In this document: one piece after another, positions 35,332 through 49,400 of the stretch | How the letters are laid out: each line of letters begins with the position of its first letter | Position numbering within the stretch: the first letter of the stretch is position 1 | The notes under the pieces: model-generated | The model's input: only the letters and a program-made list of their open reading frames with translations | Database searches by the model: none | Told to the model about the DNA's origin: nothing | Position numbers and translations under genes: made by a program | Origin: Apoderus coryli | Taxonomy: Eukaryota; Arthropoda; Insecta; Coleoptera; Attelabidae | Assembly: GCA_911728435.2 (NCBI GenBank) | Contig: OU452216.1 | Coordinates: 861,981 to 925,980, forward strand | Direction: 5' to 3' | Length of the DNA: 64,000 nt

Positions 35332-35433
35332 GCCTCAAAAGCCACCCTCAGCATCACCGCGGAGCGGCTGAAGCGTTTGTCAGACCCTGAGTCACGGGCA
35401 CGAGTTGTGCGAAGAATTAACCAGATACTATCG
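35332..35433 (+). other. Possible internal exon with a THEG-like repeat motif
   Basis: After ...CGATTAG the frame reads SKATLSITAERLKRLSDPES then RARVVRRINQILS and a GTATAAG donor-like site, 34 codons. S-L-x-x-T-x-R-L-x-x-L-S-x-P resembles the THEG sperm-protein repeat. One repeat is weak evidence. Confidence 0.25.
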
Positions 35434-35619
35434 GTATAAGCGAATTTCGGCACGTGTCTGATACAGTGCAGGCAGTCCAGTTCATCGGAGCAGGGTCCTG
35501 GCATTGTTTAGTCATCCAAGGTTGGTGTCGTGCAAGACAGACTGGACACGATCTTCGTCAAAGCGGCGTGTGAGTACCCAACTCGAGTAGAACTTCATCG
35601 GACTTAAACCAGGTATTTT

Positions 35620-37260
35620 AGTGAAGTAGGTACAGCATTCATCAGTGTCACTTTGCTGTAATTGTTTCTGAATCAATGCATATAGATTACCAGTAACGTT
35701 AGCACTTTATCCTGTAACTTCACAGTTGTTTTTTTTTTGTCAGTGACCTGAAATAGTTCACTTAGTGAAATAACTTTAAACTTGGCCGTGGTGGCTTTTC
35801 ATATTCTTTTCTTTTTTTTTTTTGTGAACACACAAGCGTATCACTAGAACCGCTGTACGGTGGATAAGCTTTGATTTATTGCTTTAATATTATTATTATA
35901 TATTTGGTATTTCTTTTAGTAGAAGAGTATTACTTACCTTTCAGGAATTTGTTTATATGTTATGTTGTGTATATTGATGTGAGCCTTGTATGATCATACC
36001 TAGGTAACAGTACCACGTTGAGTAAATGTTAATTGTTTAAAATACGCGCTAACTATACATATTAATTGCGTCACGATTTTTTATAAATTTAAATAGTACT
36101 GTGCGCATGTTTAAGGCGGCACAGGTACAGATAATCATTTCCAATAAATCCGCCATCCTCTCTTGGACTCAATATTGGTTTTTTTTAATTACCAATTTGG
36201 TTTTATAATTTCATAACCTCACTTTCAATCTCACCAATCGATTAACTGTCATTTTTATATTTATCGGCACTTCTTAATTGATGGCCCGCATAGTAGGGAG
36301 TGCATAAGCTCCGCTAGAGATTACGACGCATGCGCACACATATCCAAGTATAAGAATTCAAAAATTTGAAAGTGTATTGTTGATATTATGTTTAATTAAT
36401 TGTAGAGTACAATTGAGTTTGTCGGCTATAAGGTTATAAGATAGTTACAAATTATTATTATAGATTATATATTTTATATTATTATTATAGGTTATATATA
36501 TTTATTTACAAAGAATTATTATTAGAGATCATATATTTACAAAGATTATAGAGTCTATATTTACTAAAAATTATAGATTATATTTACAAATATTAATACA
36601 TTGTGTTACTAACTATTCAATTTAATTATTTTCAAATTTTTATTAATAAATTTCTGATTCGGAATCATTTTGGATACGGTGTTGTTTACTTTCCCTCTTA
36701 GTGAGTTCCCGTTTTCTTTATTTATAGTACTATCGATCGATCCTTTTATACAGGGGCATTTTTGAAACGGGTGGCGTCCAGGCAGTTTTGTTCCACTCCC
36801 AATCTCTGATTGAGCTAGGCCATTAAGTAAAAGGATCGCTGATAACATAAAGAGATAGCGCCATCTCTGATTTTAGTCTTGCCACCCGTGAATTTTTGTT
36901 TTTGATTGCTGCTGCGCACCCAAATTACAAAAGGTTCGCAGTAGCGTAGCGTAAACACTGTTTAGAAAAATAATTAGGCGCACTTTGAGCATTTAATACA
37001 ATAATTTTCCAAATGTCTTCTAATTTAATCGTGTCTACTTTAGATGACGAATTATTCTGTGTGACAAGTTTTAATGTGAAAGCACTGTATACATTTTTTA
37101 CAGCAATTCATGAAATTGAATTTATAGGCTAACCTGTTTTAGAGCTATTTACGTAAATTATTTGGGGTTAGAGGACCCTTTTATAGCATTCACAAACTAG
37201 ACAAGAATTATAGCTGTCTACTATTTGGTAGCAAAAATCAAACTAAAACTAGATTCAAAT
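35620..37260. other. AT-rich DNA with a degenerate tandem repeat at 36446-36600
   Basis: GATTATATATTTACAAA-like units repeat several times at 36446-36600. Elsewhere no gene or element is recognised. Confidence 0.45.
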
Positions 37261-37264
37261 TTGT

Positions 37265-37270
37265 TTTATT
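37265..37270 (-). promoter_or_regulatory. Polyadenylation signal AATAAA of the coiled-coil gene
   Basis: Minus-strand AATAAA lies about 137 bases past the TAG at 37409-37407, a normal 3' UTR distance. It supports exon 37516-37407 as the terminal exon. Confidence 0.5.
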
Positions 37271-37406
37271 GAATTCAATATGTAACACAACTTATTTTTA
37301 AAAAACAACAAATAACGAAATTTTTGTTTCAAGAAATATTTTAACAAGTAAAGAAAATCAAAATAACCAAAAAAACCAACAATGTCTAATTTCCACAGCC
37401 ACCTAC

Positions 37407-40400
37407 CTAATGAAAGAATGTGAAATTACTATTACGTATTCCAAAAATGGATGGCCTAGCCGTGTCCGAGTTATCGCCAAAAGTCTCCGACAAAAAACTC
37501 ATCTCTGGATATTCCACTGAAATTAATAAAAATATATTCATAAGTAATAATAGATACGAATTGCTTGTTACATAATGTAACAAGACTTTAAGTTATGTTG
37601 GAAATTTGCTTCACACTACCATGTTCTCACCAGACGAGCCGTTTCGATGATCCACAACAACTCATCAGTGGTGATCGACAGTAGTGCAAAAAGTATAATA
37701 GAATTGGAGTCAGACACGCTATATTTTCAATTAACGATGAATTATTGTTCTTTGCAACATAAGAAAAGTGCAGTGTGGTTGCGTGTTAAATTAATTGAAA
37801 CAAATAAAGCAAAATGTACTTTCCTACAAAGGATCTGCAAAATGTATCTTAGGCTGAAACTAGAATTATAGTTATTTTTGATATTTTTTCTTTAAATATG
37901 GTAATGCGTATGTTCTTTGTGTCATAAGTATCCATATCCAAAGTAGGTATCAGATACATTGAACTCAAGTATCCTTTCGATACCGATAGTTGTTTGTATC
38001 CAAGTTGCACATTACTAATCGGCAGGCAATGTGATTCAAATTTCCAACATTTACGAATAGAGCTTATACTAGCACGAACGACACCAAGATGTATGTGATG
38101 ACATCTTGTGGTCATTTGGTATCTAGTGCCAGTATAAGCTCTTATTCGTCAATAAAGCCTTCCGTTGTGCAATTCGGGCATTTCTAGTGTTGCCAATAGG
38201 ATTTAATGGAGTTGTTACTTCTATCGGTTGTCTAATAATAGACTGCATTAAGAAGATTGAGCAGCTGGGTGAATTATAAATAGGTGTGCGCCCCAACAGA
38301 GCCTTCGGTTATCGCAGTGGAAGGTTCGGGCGGATCAACTTGAACTGCTGATCCTCAATATCTAATTGATAATCTAACACTTTTTTTTCTGGTACGTACA
38401 CAGTGCGGAAGTAGACAATACGCAACAAATTGTTGTTAAATTATTACTTACCATCTGAAGGACTAACCATGTTAGCCTCAGCTCCATCTAACATCATGCC
38501 GTTGTTTGTTGTCTCGATCTGAAATACATATTTGAAATATCAGGTAAACTACATAGATATTCGAAAGCCAACTTTAATCTCATGTTATATGACCAAATAG
38601 AGCAAATTCATAATTATTATTATCTTTTTGAAAGAGTCCGTTCGACAAAAGTCCCCGGTTTTACTGCAGCCTTATGAGGTGACTGTGAAAGATCCTGCAT
38701 TTTTATGCGACCCAATGCAACAACCTTGCACTTTCCACTAGCTTGACGAGTTCAGGTTTGGGGTGTAAATATATGCCGGCGCAATTAGCAAATGTCCAAA
38801 AATAGGTTTTGTTAAACAAGCCCAAATAACTACAGGGGAATATGAACGCGACTATTGTGTGGGTAATGGGACCTAATGGGGTAAGTGGCTCTCTGTCCAC
38901 CCGTTATAGTGAATGTCTATTCACCAGTTAACTAGTAGATGTAGCCAAACACATTATTTTACAACGCGTATCCATCTGGGGATACATACCACATCTAAAT
39001 CGAGTGTTTGTCAACTCCTGACCGATCACCACCCATGAGTCGTGAATCAACGAAACGCAGTCTGATGATAGTAAAGGGTCTGACAGACAATTTCTAGCGT
39101 TAAACTAAAACACGTTTTACCACTTCAGCAAAACACTTTTGTATTCTCGACGCGCGTTTCGCTCACACTGTTAGCATCCTCATGAGATAATTAAAACTAA
39201 ACTAACACTAAACACCGTCCACCTTATATACTAGGTACTTACATACCAGGGCGAGGCGCTGTAATTGGTCGCCTTGCTACCAATGAGAGGGCGGTACATA
39301 CGTCACAATATATTGATTATTATTTACAAACTACAGAATGCAAAATACTATTGGACCGTTATCTTTGTTTAGTGCTTTTCAATTATTTTTAATAATTTCC
39401 AAACTTTCATAAGCTTCCAAATATCTATTTTTTAATTGGTCGATTTTCTTGGAAATGACTTTTTTGTTTGGGTACATGTTTTTGTTTTATATATAGTTAA
39501 ACATTTAATATTTTTCTAGAAATTTGAAAAAAAGGTTCTGTTGCCTGAAGAAGACAACCTAATGTTGTCGAAACGTAGTATACCAAAAAGAATGTGACAT
39601 GAAATAAATACACAATATTTATTTAAAAAAATAATGTCATCTGAACTCATTCCCAAAAAAATCAACCAATTAAAAAACTGAATAATAAGGGTCAAGAAAA
39701 CTTTCAAGAAAAATATGGCAAAATATCTATAATTGCAGAATTTATCAAGTTTTCTTGGGTATTGGGACTAAATGAAACTCAGTAATTCTGAATTTTAAAT
39801 TCTATTGCAACGTTTCGTGCAATATGTGCAAATTAATTTGACCAGATTTTCTATGGTAGGTATTAGACTCTGTGTCACTGTAATCTAATTTTTTTAAATG
39901 TTATGTTAGTCTGTTTGGTCATCGTCCTTTTTTTGAATGTTTATTTTTATTTGTACAACTTTTAGTTTATTAAGGTTTTATGTTTTTTAGCCTGATGATG
40001 TGCACATATTGCACGAAACGTTGCAATAGAATTTAAAATTCAGAATTACTGAGTTTCATTTAGTTCCAATACCCAAGAAAACTTGATAAATTGAAACAAA
40101 GTGAGATGATAGTTTGATAATTGATTATAATTGCAGACTTCAACAATCTTAAGGTATACTAGAATCTACGCTATGACTATTTACAAACGTAAATGCCAGA
40201 TTTTTCCGTCATCTCTACTTCATCTTTTGGATTGCCCAACAGATTGCCTAGACGTGTACCAGATTGAAAAACAGTTTTAATGCCAATATCCCCAAAAATC
40301 TTATTTAAACCGCGGATGAATTTTGGAAGATATGGAATCGAAATTAATTTAGAACTATCTTGACTTTGTCGGAAAGTGTATTTTTAAACTTATATTTTCT

Positions 40401-43400
40401 AACTAGTTTATCAACGAAATTATCATCATAACCATTGGCTCTAGCCACCATTTTAATTATATTTTTCTCTGTACCGAAACGGTTTTTATTTAGGGAGAAT
40501 TTCATTAATCATGTACAAGAAAATTTGAGCAAAAGTGTTGGTTTCTCTGTCGCGTAAAGGGGAACACTCAGAGCCAGATTAAAACTATTAGGTAATTATT
40601 GAAGTAAAATTGCCTGGCAATACCGTAGTAAATAATTTTAAAGTTAATTGAATGATATTTTTTCAATCTATATTGTAATATTACAATAATGCATAAGGTT
40701 TGTATTTGGAGTTAATAATAATACTACTAATTTTGAAAATAATAAAGTTACATGTTTATAGATTAAAAGAGCTCGTGTGGGCTGACAAAGCGCGATTTAT
40801 AAAATGGAGATCATAGTAATTACGATATAAGGACTGTTGTTGTCTGTAATCTTACCAAAAGAATAGTGAGTAATTTATAAAAGTTAATTGTTAATATATT
40901 CAACAAACTGTCAGTCAGATAGTCAAATTTTATATTCACCATCGAAAACCATCGCTCTGTTAGCTAACAGTTAAATAAGTAAAACCCTAAACTTGTAGGT
41001 TGGATACATATTTTTTTTGTTTCAAATTATAACCTAAAATAATTTTATATTACAAATTACTATATTATATAAATATTTTACACTAGTATTTTAATTAACA
41101 TAACAGCAATGTCGTGCAATATTCAAAAGAAAAGATTGGCAAACTTTTACGCATCGTGAAAAAGAAACACTTTTTAGGTTAGTGGAAAAATATTTTCGTA
41201 TAATCGAAATTAATGGTTTTTATAATAAACAAAAAATAGAGTGTTGGGAAAAATTATATTATTTAAAGTAGCCTGAAGATAATCCAACTTTTCAAATATG
41301 AAATCCAAAACCTTCTACATCATCCAATTCCAAACAATAAATAAATTACGCGGATTTATAATTCTTTCTCTTCTAAATTCATCATCATCACTACTTGAGC
41401 ATGAATTACTGGAGTCCGAAAAAATATTTGCCACATCCAATCTGTGCATATTGTTTTCAGTTTATTTGCATAATAATTATTATACCTACTTAAGTATTTC
41501 CGAAAGGAAACACTCATTTTGTTTTGTTTTTTATACGAAACCCTATTGTCACACCCGGTATATTGTAATAAAAATATTGCGTCCGGTCGAACTAGCTATT
41601 TTACGCTGATTTAATAATTTATAAAAGTTCATCAAAGTTTATACAAGTTCATGAATTTAGCATCAGTATTGTATCTACTAGACAAAATTAGCTAACGGAC
41701 ATTTTTTCAAACAACCGGTACGACGAATAGACAATTTGATTGGTCTGTATTCGTAAGAGTGGAAAATAGTAAAGTTATAAATATTGTTGTAACAGGAAGT
41801 TACAAGGGTTTTTGATTTCCACTTCGGTGTAGTAAAGATTGAAGAGAGTGGTTGGAGACTTGGCGGCTCGGACAATGAAGTCTCCCTGCGTTGGAGCATA
41901 TATGTGTCCGAATGCTCCGACAGGTTCTCTAACCACAAAACTCTCTTTTTTGGGGTTCTTGAGTAGTGTCTTAAAGTTTTACGGTTTATCAACGCGAGTT
42001 TATAGTACTAGTATAATAATTAATTCTGAAAGTTTCTTTTTAAACTAAGAAAAAGATCAGCTGTGTCGTCAAAAATGATTGTAATGTGAGTACTAATTTT
42101 TATATATTATATTTGATGATTTTAATTTGAAACTTGTCCCTTTTTCACCGAATTGATTTTCTTATATTTTAAATAGTTGATTTAATAAATAATAGTTAGT
42201 AAAATATATTTGACTTTCCCTTTTATTTATAATATAGTTTTTTTTTTTAATTTAATCAAGTAACTATTAGCTGAGAGACGTCGCTCAAATACAGACCGTC
42301 ACTCTTTTACGAGGGAGAATTAATAAGATCCTCTTTCGTGAGCGTGATGTAAGTGGGCGATTCTCGAGTAGCTAAACAAGCCAAGCGAGTTAATTTTTAA
42401 TTATTAATAGGGTTTAATACTTATTCTTTTTCCCTTAAATTGATACTTCTTATCTGATTTTTATATATTTTTTGTGACACTATCCTTACCTTCAAATAAT
42501 TATCAGTTTGAGAAAATACGATAGTTCGGTTTGGTGAAAATAAAATATACTCGTATAGGTACTGCTAAGCAGTTTAACATTCTGAATACGGCCGTTAATT
42601 ACTTTGCCTAGGTGGTGTGTTGGTCTGTCAATTTTGTACCAAAATTTGCGGCTTGAGGATCGGTCTGTTTAGCCATCTTAGAGTCCACAACAGAAAGCCC
42701 TGAGTTGGAATAATTCATACTCGTTACCGGGTAAATGCTGATGATGACTTTGCTTAGCATTAAAAGGACCTTAGAAATGATTGCTTTTGACGGTCTCAGA
42801 GTGTTCTGTCAATATAATTTTAGTTTGTAAGGAAAGGGTAAAATATAATAAAGTTGTGTAGCTTAAGTTTTATTGTCCAATAGTTTAAAACTAACAGATG
42901 GACAAGTAAATAAAAATGCTGACTTATATTAATAATAAGAATGGTTTACTAAGGGTAATAAAGAATGTCACAAAACCACCAATCCGACCCACAAGCCCAG
43001 ATGAAATCAAGGCAGAAATACGTAAATTAATTAATAGGAAGGCACCCGGCTATGATTTGATAACTCCTCAAATACTTAAGAAACTGCCTAAAAAACTAGT
43101 AATTTTGACGACAATTTACTACCGAATGATATATCTATGTTATTTCCCAATCATCTGGAAATATTCACACATAATAATGATACAGGCCGATCAGTCTATT
43201 ATCAGCAGCTAGCAAAATATTAATAATAATAATACTCTTTATTCATAAGGTACAGCAAAGGTACATAGAATGCGTCAAGAATTTAAGCAAATTACTTATA
43301 ACAGAATTGTATAAAAAACACACATATTATAAAATTAAAATTACAGAGTCAAGCACGAATTGAACAATCAAAATATTCACTCCATGAATAAAAGCTGTTA

Positions 43401-46400
43401 TCCAGCAGCCAATTTCAGACTTCAGTTTTAAATTTACTGGCGGTATTTATTAATTTCAAGCGCAGTGGCAAATTATTGAAAATTTTTATAGGCATTACAT
43501 AAGAACTATTCGCTGAAAGGGAGAGTCTGTGCATCGGCAATTTTAAATTCAACCCATATCAAAGTTCATAGTTCGATGATTGATTAGTGCTGGTAAAGTT
43601 ACTGATATGTGAATATACATAGAAAACACATTCTAAAATATAAATTGATATTACTGTTAATATCCTCAGATCTTTAAACAATTGACGACAGGAGTATCTT
43701 GCTGGTTTAAATGTCATCGTTCTAATGATCCTCTTTTGTAATAAAAGTATTTCATCTATTCGAAAGATTATTACATAAAAGAATCCAAGATGAACACGAC
43801 TTTGCAATCATATAATACCAAATTATTAATTGCGATTCCGAGAAAAAATGTCCACTATACATCAAGCACATAGAATTGTTAATAACATCAGCAGAGCACT
43901 GGATGACAAACAATACTGCAACGATGTTCTCCTCGACGTGTCTCAAGCTTTTGACAAAGTCTGGCATGAAGGTCTGCTTTATAAAATACAACATGAGTTA
44001 AATAACAACTACTACATATTACTAAAATCATACTTAAGTGAAAGGCACTACTCAGTTAATCACAATGAAGATATATCCACCCACTATCCTGTACAATCTG
44101 GCGTTCCCCAAGGAAGTGTACTTGAACCATTACTTTATCTCGTATATACCAACGATCTACCCCAGTCAGAACAAACAATATTAGAGGCGTTTGCAGACGA
44201 TGTTTCGATCCTTCCTTCCTGTCCACAGAGATCCAATTTCTTCTTCGAGAAACAATTCAACACATAGTAAAAAAAATGGAGAATCAAGCTCAAACACTCT
44301 GAATCAATCCAAGTGACTTTCACAACCTGTCACAATAATTGTTCACCCGTCAAGATTGATGGATCACAAATTCCTGTAAAAACTGACGCTAAGTACCTAG
44401 GACTACACCTGGATAGAAGTCTAACCTGGGAAAAACACATCAAAAAAGAGAAGTCAGCTAGATATCAATTATAAAGAAATGCACTGGCTGATGTCCAAAA
44501 ATTGAAATTATCTACCAAAAATAAACTTCTATTATACAAGGTAATGTTAAAGCTCATTTGGACATACGGCATTCAACTATGGGGTTGTGCAAAACAAACT
44601 AGAATTAAAATAGTACAAAGATTCCAATCAAAAACTTTAAGAGCAATAGTAGGAGCGCCATGGTACATCAGCAATCGAACTCTCCACGACGACCTACGAT
44701 TCCGTACATCACCGACACAATCAGATCAACCACCATCAATTATACCAAGACAGAATAAACAACCACCCAAACGAAGAGATAGAACGCCTTTACCGAAACG
44801 GGCCCACCAACCGAAGATTGAATAAAATATGGCCAGAAGACCTCATTCAACACTAATAAATGTTTAGTGCTCTAAATACTAATAAAGTGTAAATTCCAAT
44901 GGGCATTTCACTTTCAAGTTTAAATACACTCAACGGATTTACTGAATAGTCATATTCTGAAGTAGATTGTAAAAGTTCAGTATTATGTTATAATAAAAAG
45001 AAATTAATTTTTCACTAACACAAAAATAGTAAATGAAAAAAAAAACCAAAATCAAAATGGACTTACACCTACGTATATTACAAAAAAATAAATTATCATA
45101 ATAGCTATATTTTATACCATTAAAAGGGCCTTACATGTTGCAAATGTCTCCATATTGTTAGCTTATTTTTGTTGGCAATTCTAAAATTTCCATTAATTGT
45201 TTTTAAAGTGTAATTCTAACTCTTAAATGATGTCCTGATGGGTTTTTGTCACTCATTTTACTTATTATTAAAAACAAAAATAAAACACCATGTTCAAATC
45301 ACAAACGTATGTGTGTTATATGCACGACTCTGACGGCTAAGCGTACAATAAGTTATACCCGAGTGCACGTCAGACATCTTTTCCTGTAACGGGCGGAGCA
45401 TAGAGCTTGCGCGAGGGGATCGACACAAACCGTTCACGCTAGAGAAAAGACAAGAGTGATCGAGCTCTTTGTATATTAGCTGGGCTAATAGTATTTTGTA
45501 TTCTTTAATATATTGTGACGTACCGCCCTCTCATTGGTAGCGAGGCAACCAATATTAGAGCTAGTCGCCCTAGTATACCTAGTATATAAAGGTGGACTTC
45601 CCTCCGGGCGACTGTTGCGACGACCGCTCAGCGATCGTCGCTGGCGATGGGCGCTATGATACTGCTGCCATTGTTGTTTTATGGAAGCACTATCCTCCAA
45701 GCGACAGCCGCCGGCGATAGACGCTCGGCCTAGCGATCGTCGCAAGCCGCCTGCTCTCAGAGGAAATATAGTCGCTGCGGCCAGCGACTATTCGTTAGTT
45801 TCGTTTGGTTTTTAATGTAGTTTTTCCTCAGCAGTTATTGGATACAAAACTCTATTGGAAGAATAAAATTTGATATGATCCTTGATTAAATTAAACACGT
45901 AATTAAATTGATGTGGATTCAATCCCAAAAATGTGCGGAATTTTCTATCGTCGGGTTTCAAATGGGATTCTATTAATTTTGTGAAAAAACCCTCTTCCCG
46001 TCTTGTGATGTACATCGGATGGACTCCATTTCGTTGTGCGATACACATTTGAAGTATGCCATCATCTTCTGCCTTTTCGTACAGCATATACCTAGGCCAC
46101 AAGTAGTTTGCGCGTTAAATTCATCCCAAAAATTTATGAAAAGTACTACACAGATACAGCCACAGAACGAATTAACAGAAGTAAAATTACCGATAGACGC
46201 GAGAAATGTAATCGTCGCAAACGCTGGGAGGAAAACATGCCCATAGGGACGATCGCTGAGCGATAGTCGCGGAGCGACTATCGCCAGCTACAGTCGCTCG
46301 GAGGGAAGTCAACCTTAAGGTGGACGGTGTTTAGTTTTAATTCTCCCCTGAGGATTCTAACATTGTTAGCGAAACGCGCGTCGAGAATATAAAAGTGTTT

Positions 46401-49400
46401 TGGTAAAGTGGTAAAACGTGTTTTAGTTTATTGTTCTACGCCAAAGCTTCTATTGATCGATTATAAGCGTCTTGTTTTGTTAAATGAGCCCCAATAATAA
46501 AAGTTTTTCATATAATATAAATCGCTGGTACAGCAAGTAAACACAGCCACTTACCGCTGCATCGATATTTGTTTGTCTGGATTGAAACAATGAATCCATA
46601 AAACCGAAGCCAAATCTAAAAATCGAGTTTGGATCTTCTGGAGGTGGTGTCTGAGTATTACCGGTTTCTGGTGGCTTAAATATTGGCTGATTTTTCGTTT
46701 TCTGAGATAAACTGTCTACATTTTCATTGATACCGATATTCATGGCTTTAAAAAACTTTGACTCTGTTGGTTGCAATTTCACATTCAAGTCAACAGGTTG
46801 TAATTGAATCTCCGACTCCTGAAAATTTAATTTATATCAAATAGGTATATTCTAACAAATTTGTATGCAGGTAGTACTATTCCGTGCTTGTAAAATAATA
46901 CTACTTATTGCTGATGTTAGAGAATTTGATACATTTTAAAATGTAATTTCTTGTGGAATCCCAAAAAGTCCAGAATTATGCATATAATAATTATTGTGAA
47001 TCGTTATTAGTGAAAATAGAAAAATAGACAAAACTTTTCCAATATCATATTTCCGAAACTACTGGGCATTTAATTTCAGGGATTTGTTTTATTAACAAAG
47101 TGGCTATGACATCGCTGGAAAATAATTTTAGTTTCCTAAAATACAGGCTAGAGAGCGTATATCTAACTCTAAATTGAAAAACACTGTTTATTTAAAAATA
47201 TACTTTTATTACGTAAGTGTTAAACTTAATGAGAATGATCTAACTCTAATTCTAAAACTTTTTCATAAAAACCTTTTTTTCCTATCTTAAATAAATGATG
47301 CGGGAGTCCAAGAATGTTGGTTTGTAAAAAGTATTCTAACTTTCTTATGGATGGTCTGATTTTAATAAAAATAGGCTCAGTATAAAGGTGATGATTGAGA
47401 GTATCTAAAAAATATTGGTGATTTTATTTATTTTTTTTTTTATATAGCCCCTAGATAGAGCTATACAACAATGATTCTAATTTTGTCAATTTGCTTAGAA
47501 AGAAATAAAATGGCACTATTAGTATTCACTAGATGGAAAGAACATGTAAAAATAAAAAAAAAAACAGTGAAAACCGGAAGTCTCTATCCTTTTTCTGTCC
47601 ATGTAAATGACTGAATATATTTTTGTCTAAATTTATCATTCAATAAATTTGTATCAAATGAATAGTGGGTTGTGATAAAAAAACACTCATGTTGTTATGA
47701 TAACGAAGTTAATGTCAATGTCAAATATAATTAATATATTTGTCAAATTAGTCTGTGGATCTATTATTTTGTGATCTTTTAAAATTTTGTGAACTATTCC
47801 GTGTGAAACTCTGAGTGCTTGCACCATTTCTCTAATGCGGGTATGTGAGTTAACTTGAATATATCTCAGAATATTAACAACATTTATTTCCGAGCGACCG
47901 GAACAACTCCTTCTTTGGAATGGTCGCGGAATACTTCCACTCGTTCGTAAACGATTTGCCAATCTTATAAACACATTTTTATAGGATCGCCTTTGCGGAT
48001 ATCTAAGCGCAGAGATCGTTGCAAAGCATCAAAGCATTTTTGAAGCACTCGAAATAACCGCCAACAAATCAAATGCTTCTTCGTTGGTAATAGGCATTTT
48101 TAGTTAAGAAAAACCAAATGTCTCACAAAAGAAATAAATCCAGCCTAATTTGACAAATATACTAATTATATTTGACATTAAAAATATTTATTCTCCACTT
48201 CCCTGTGAGGGGTTTTGATCATAGTATACTTCTCCAGACCTTCAACTTGCAATTGCTGAATGCATTAATTGTCCTCATCTTCTGGCGACTATAAATATTC
48301 GAGTCCCCCAATTTAATTCTCGCATTAGTTACTTATTCGAGGTTCCATTTCATCGACCCAACTATGAAGGAAGGGCGCCTGTCGACGGAGCATGCCGATG
48401 GACCAATTTTTATGACATACATAGACAATTTAATTATTTTGACGAAGATATTGATAATTTTAGGAACGGGTTGCGGAGTTACATGGATACAGTTGTTGAT
48501 CATTGACGGCCTTTGCTTTAAGCAAAAATATATTCAGTCATTTACATGGACAGGAAAAAGATAAAGACTTCCGGTTTTCACTGATTTCTTTATTTTTATA
48601 TGCTCTTTCCATCTAGTGAATACTAATAGCATAGAATAATAACTATAGATAAGAAGGTTCAGTAGACGCTAAAAACGGCATCGACTCGTCGCAATCCCAG
48701 CCACATTCTGGCCCGCTACTATGTTATACTATATCTATATATATACTATAAGATACTATACTACAATTACAAGTGCGGCGAATTGCTTTGTCGACAGAGA
48801 GATAAAACGTTCCGACACGAAGTGAAGTAACTGTATATTAAACTGTGCCAATAGTGCCATTTCATTTCTTTCTAAGCAAATTGACAAAATCAGAAACATT
48901 GTTGTATAGCTCTATCTATCGGATATGTATAAAAATAAATATAATCACCAATACTTTTTTGATACTGTCAATCATCACCTTTATACTGAGCCTAATTTTA
49001 TTAAAATCAGACCGCCGAAGAATATTGGTTTGTAAAATGTTTTCTAAGTTTCTTATGGATATAAGAAGAATATTGGTTTGTAAAATGTTTTCTAAGTTTC
49101 TTATGGATATAAGAAACTTAGAAAACATTTTACAAACCAATATTCTTCGGCTCCTGCACCATTTATTTAAGATAGGAAAAAAAGGTTTTTATGAAAAAGT
49201 TTTAGAATTGTAGTTAGATCATCCTCATTAAGTTTAACACTTACGTTATAAGTATATTTTTAAGAAAACAGTGTTTTTCAATTTGGAGTTAGATTTACGC
49301 CTCTAGCGGACATTTTAGGAAACTAAAATTATTTTCCAGCGATTCCCCTTATCTATAATAATAATAATAATAATAGTCTTTATTCAAATTGCGTACATTT

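Larger units (their letters stand above)
45480..46440 (+). repeat. Second hammerhead repeat family, copy interrupted by a Harbinger element
   Basis: GTGACGTACCGCCCTCTCAT and CTAGTATATA on the left, AGGTGGACGGTGTTTAGTTT and the hammerhead on the right; the uninterrupted relative is 39106-39360. Confidence 0.75.
47111..49343. repeat. 2.2-kb foldback element
   Basis: Ends ATCGCTGGAAAATAATTTTA and its inverse at 49343. Arms match for several hundred bases (AACACTGTTT, TTAGATCAT, AAAAAGGTTTTTATG, GGTTTGTAAAA, AGGCTCAGTATAAAGGTGAT, AGAGCTATACAAC). The centre holds a DUF4817-like transposase remnant and a LINE fragment. Confidence 0.85.

Noticed and set aside
41678..41992. 104-codon minus-strand frame
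   Set aside because: No domain, no splice sites and no codon pattern that separates it from intron DNA.
45600..46310. Repeated GCGACTATCGC blocks as a CRISPR-like array
   Set aside because: They are inverted, unevenly spaced and confined to the ends of a Harbinger element with a TAA duplication.
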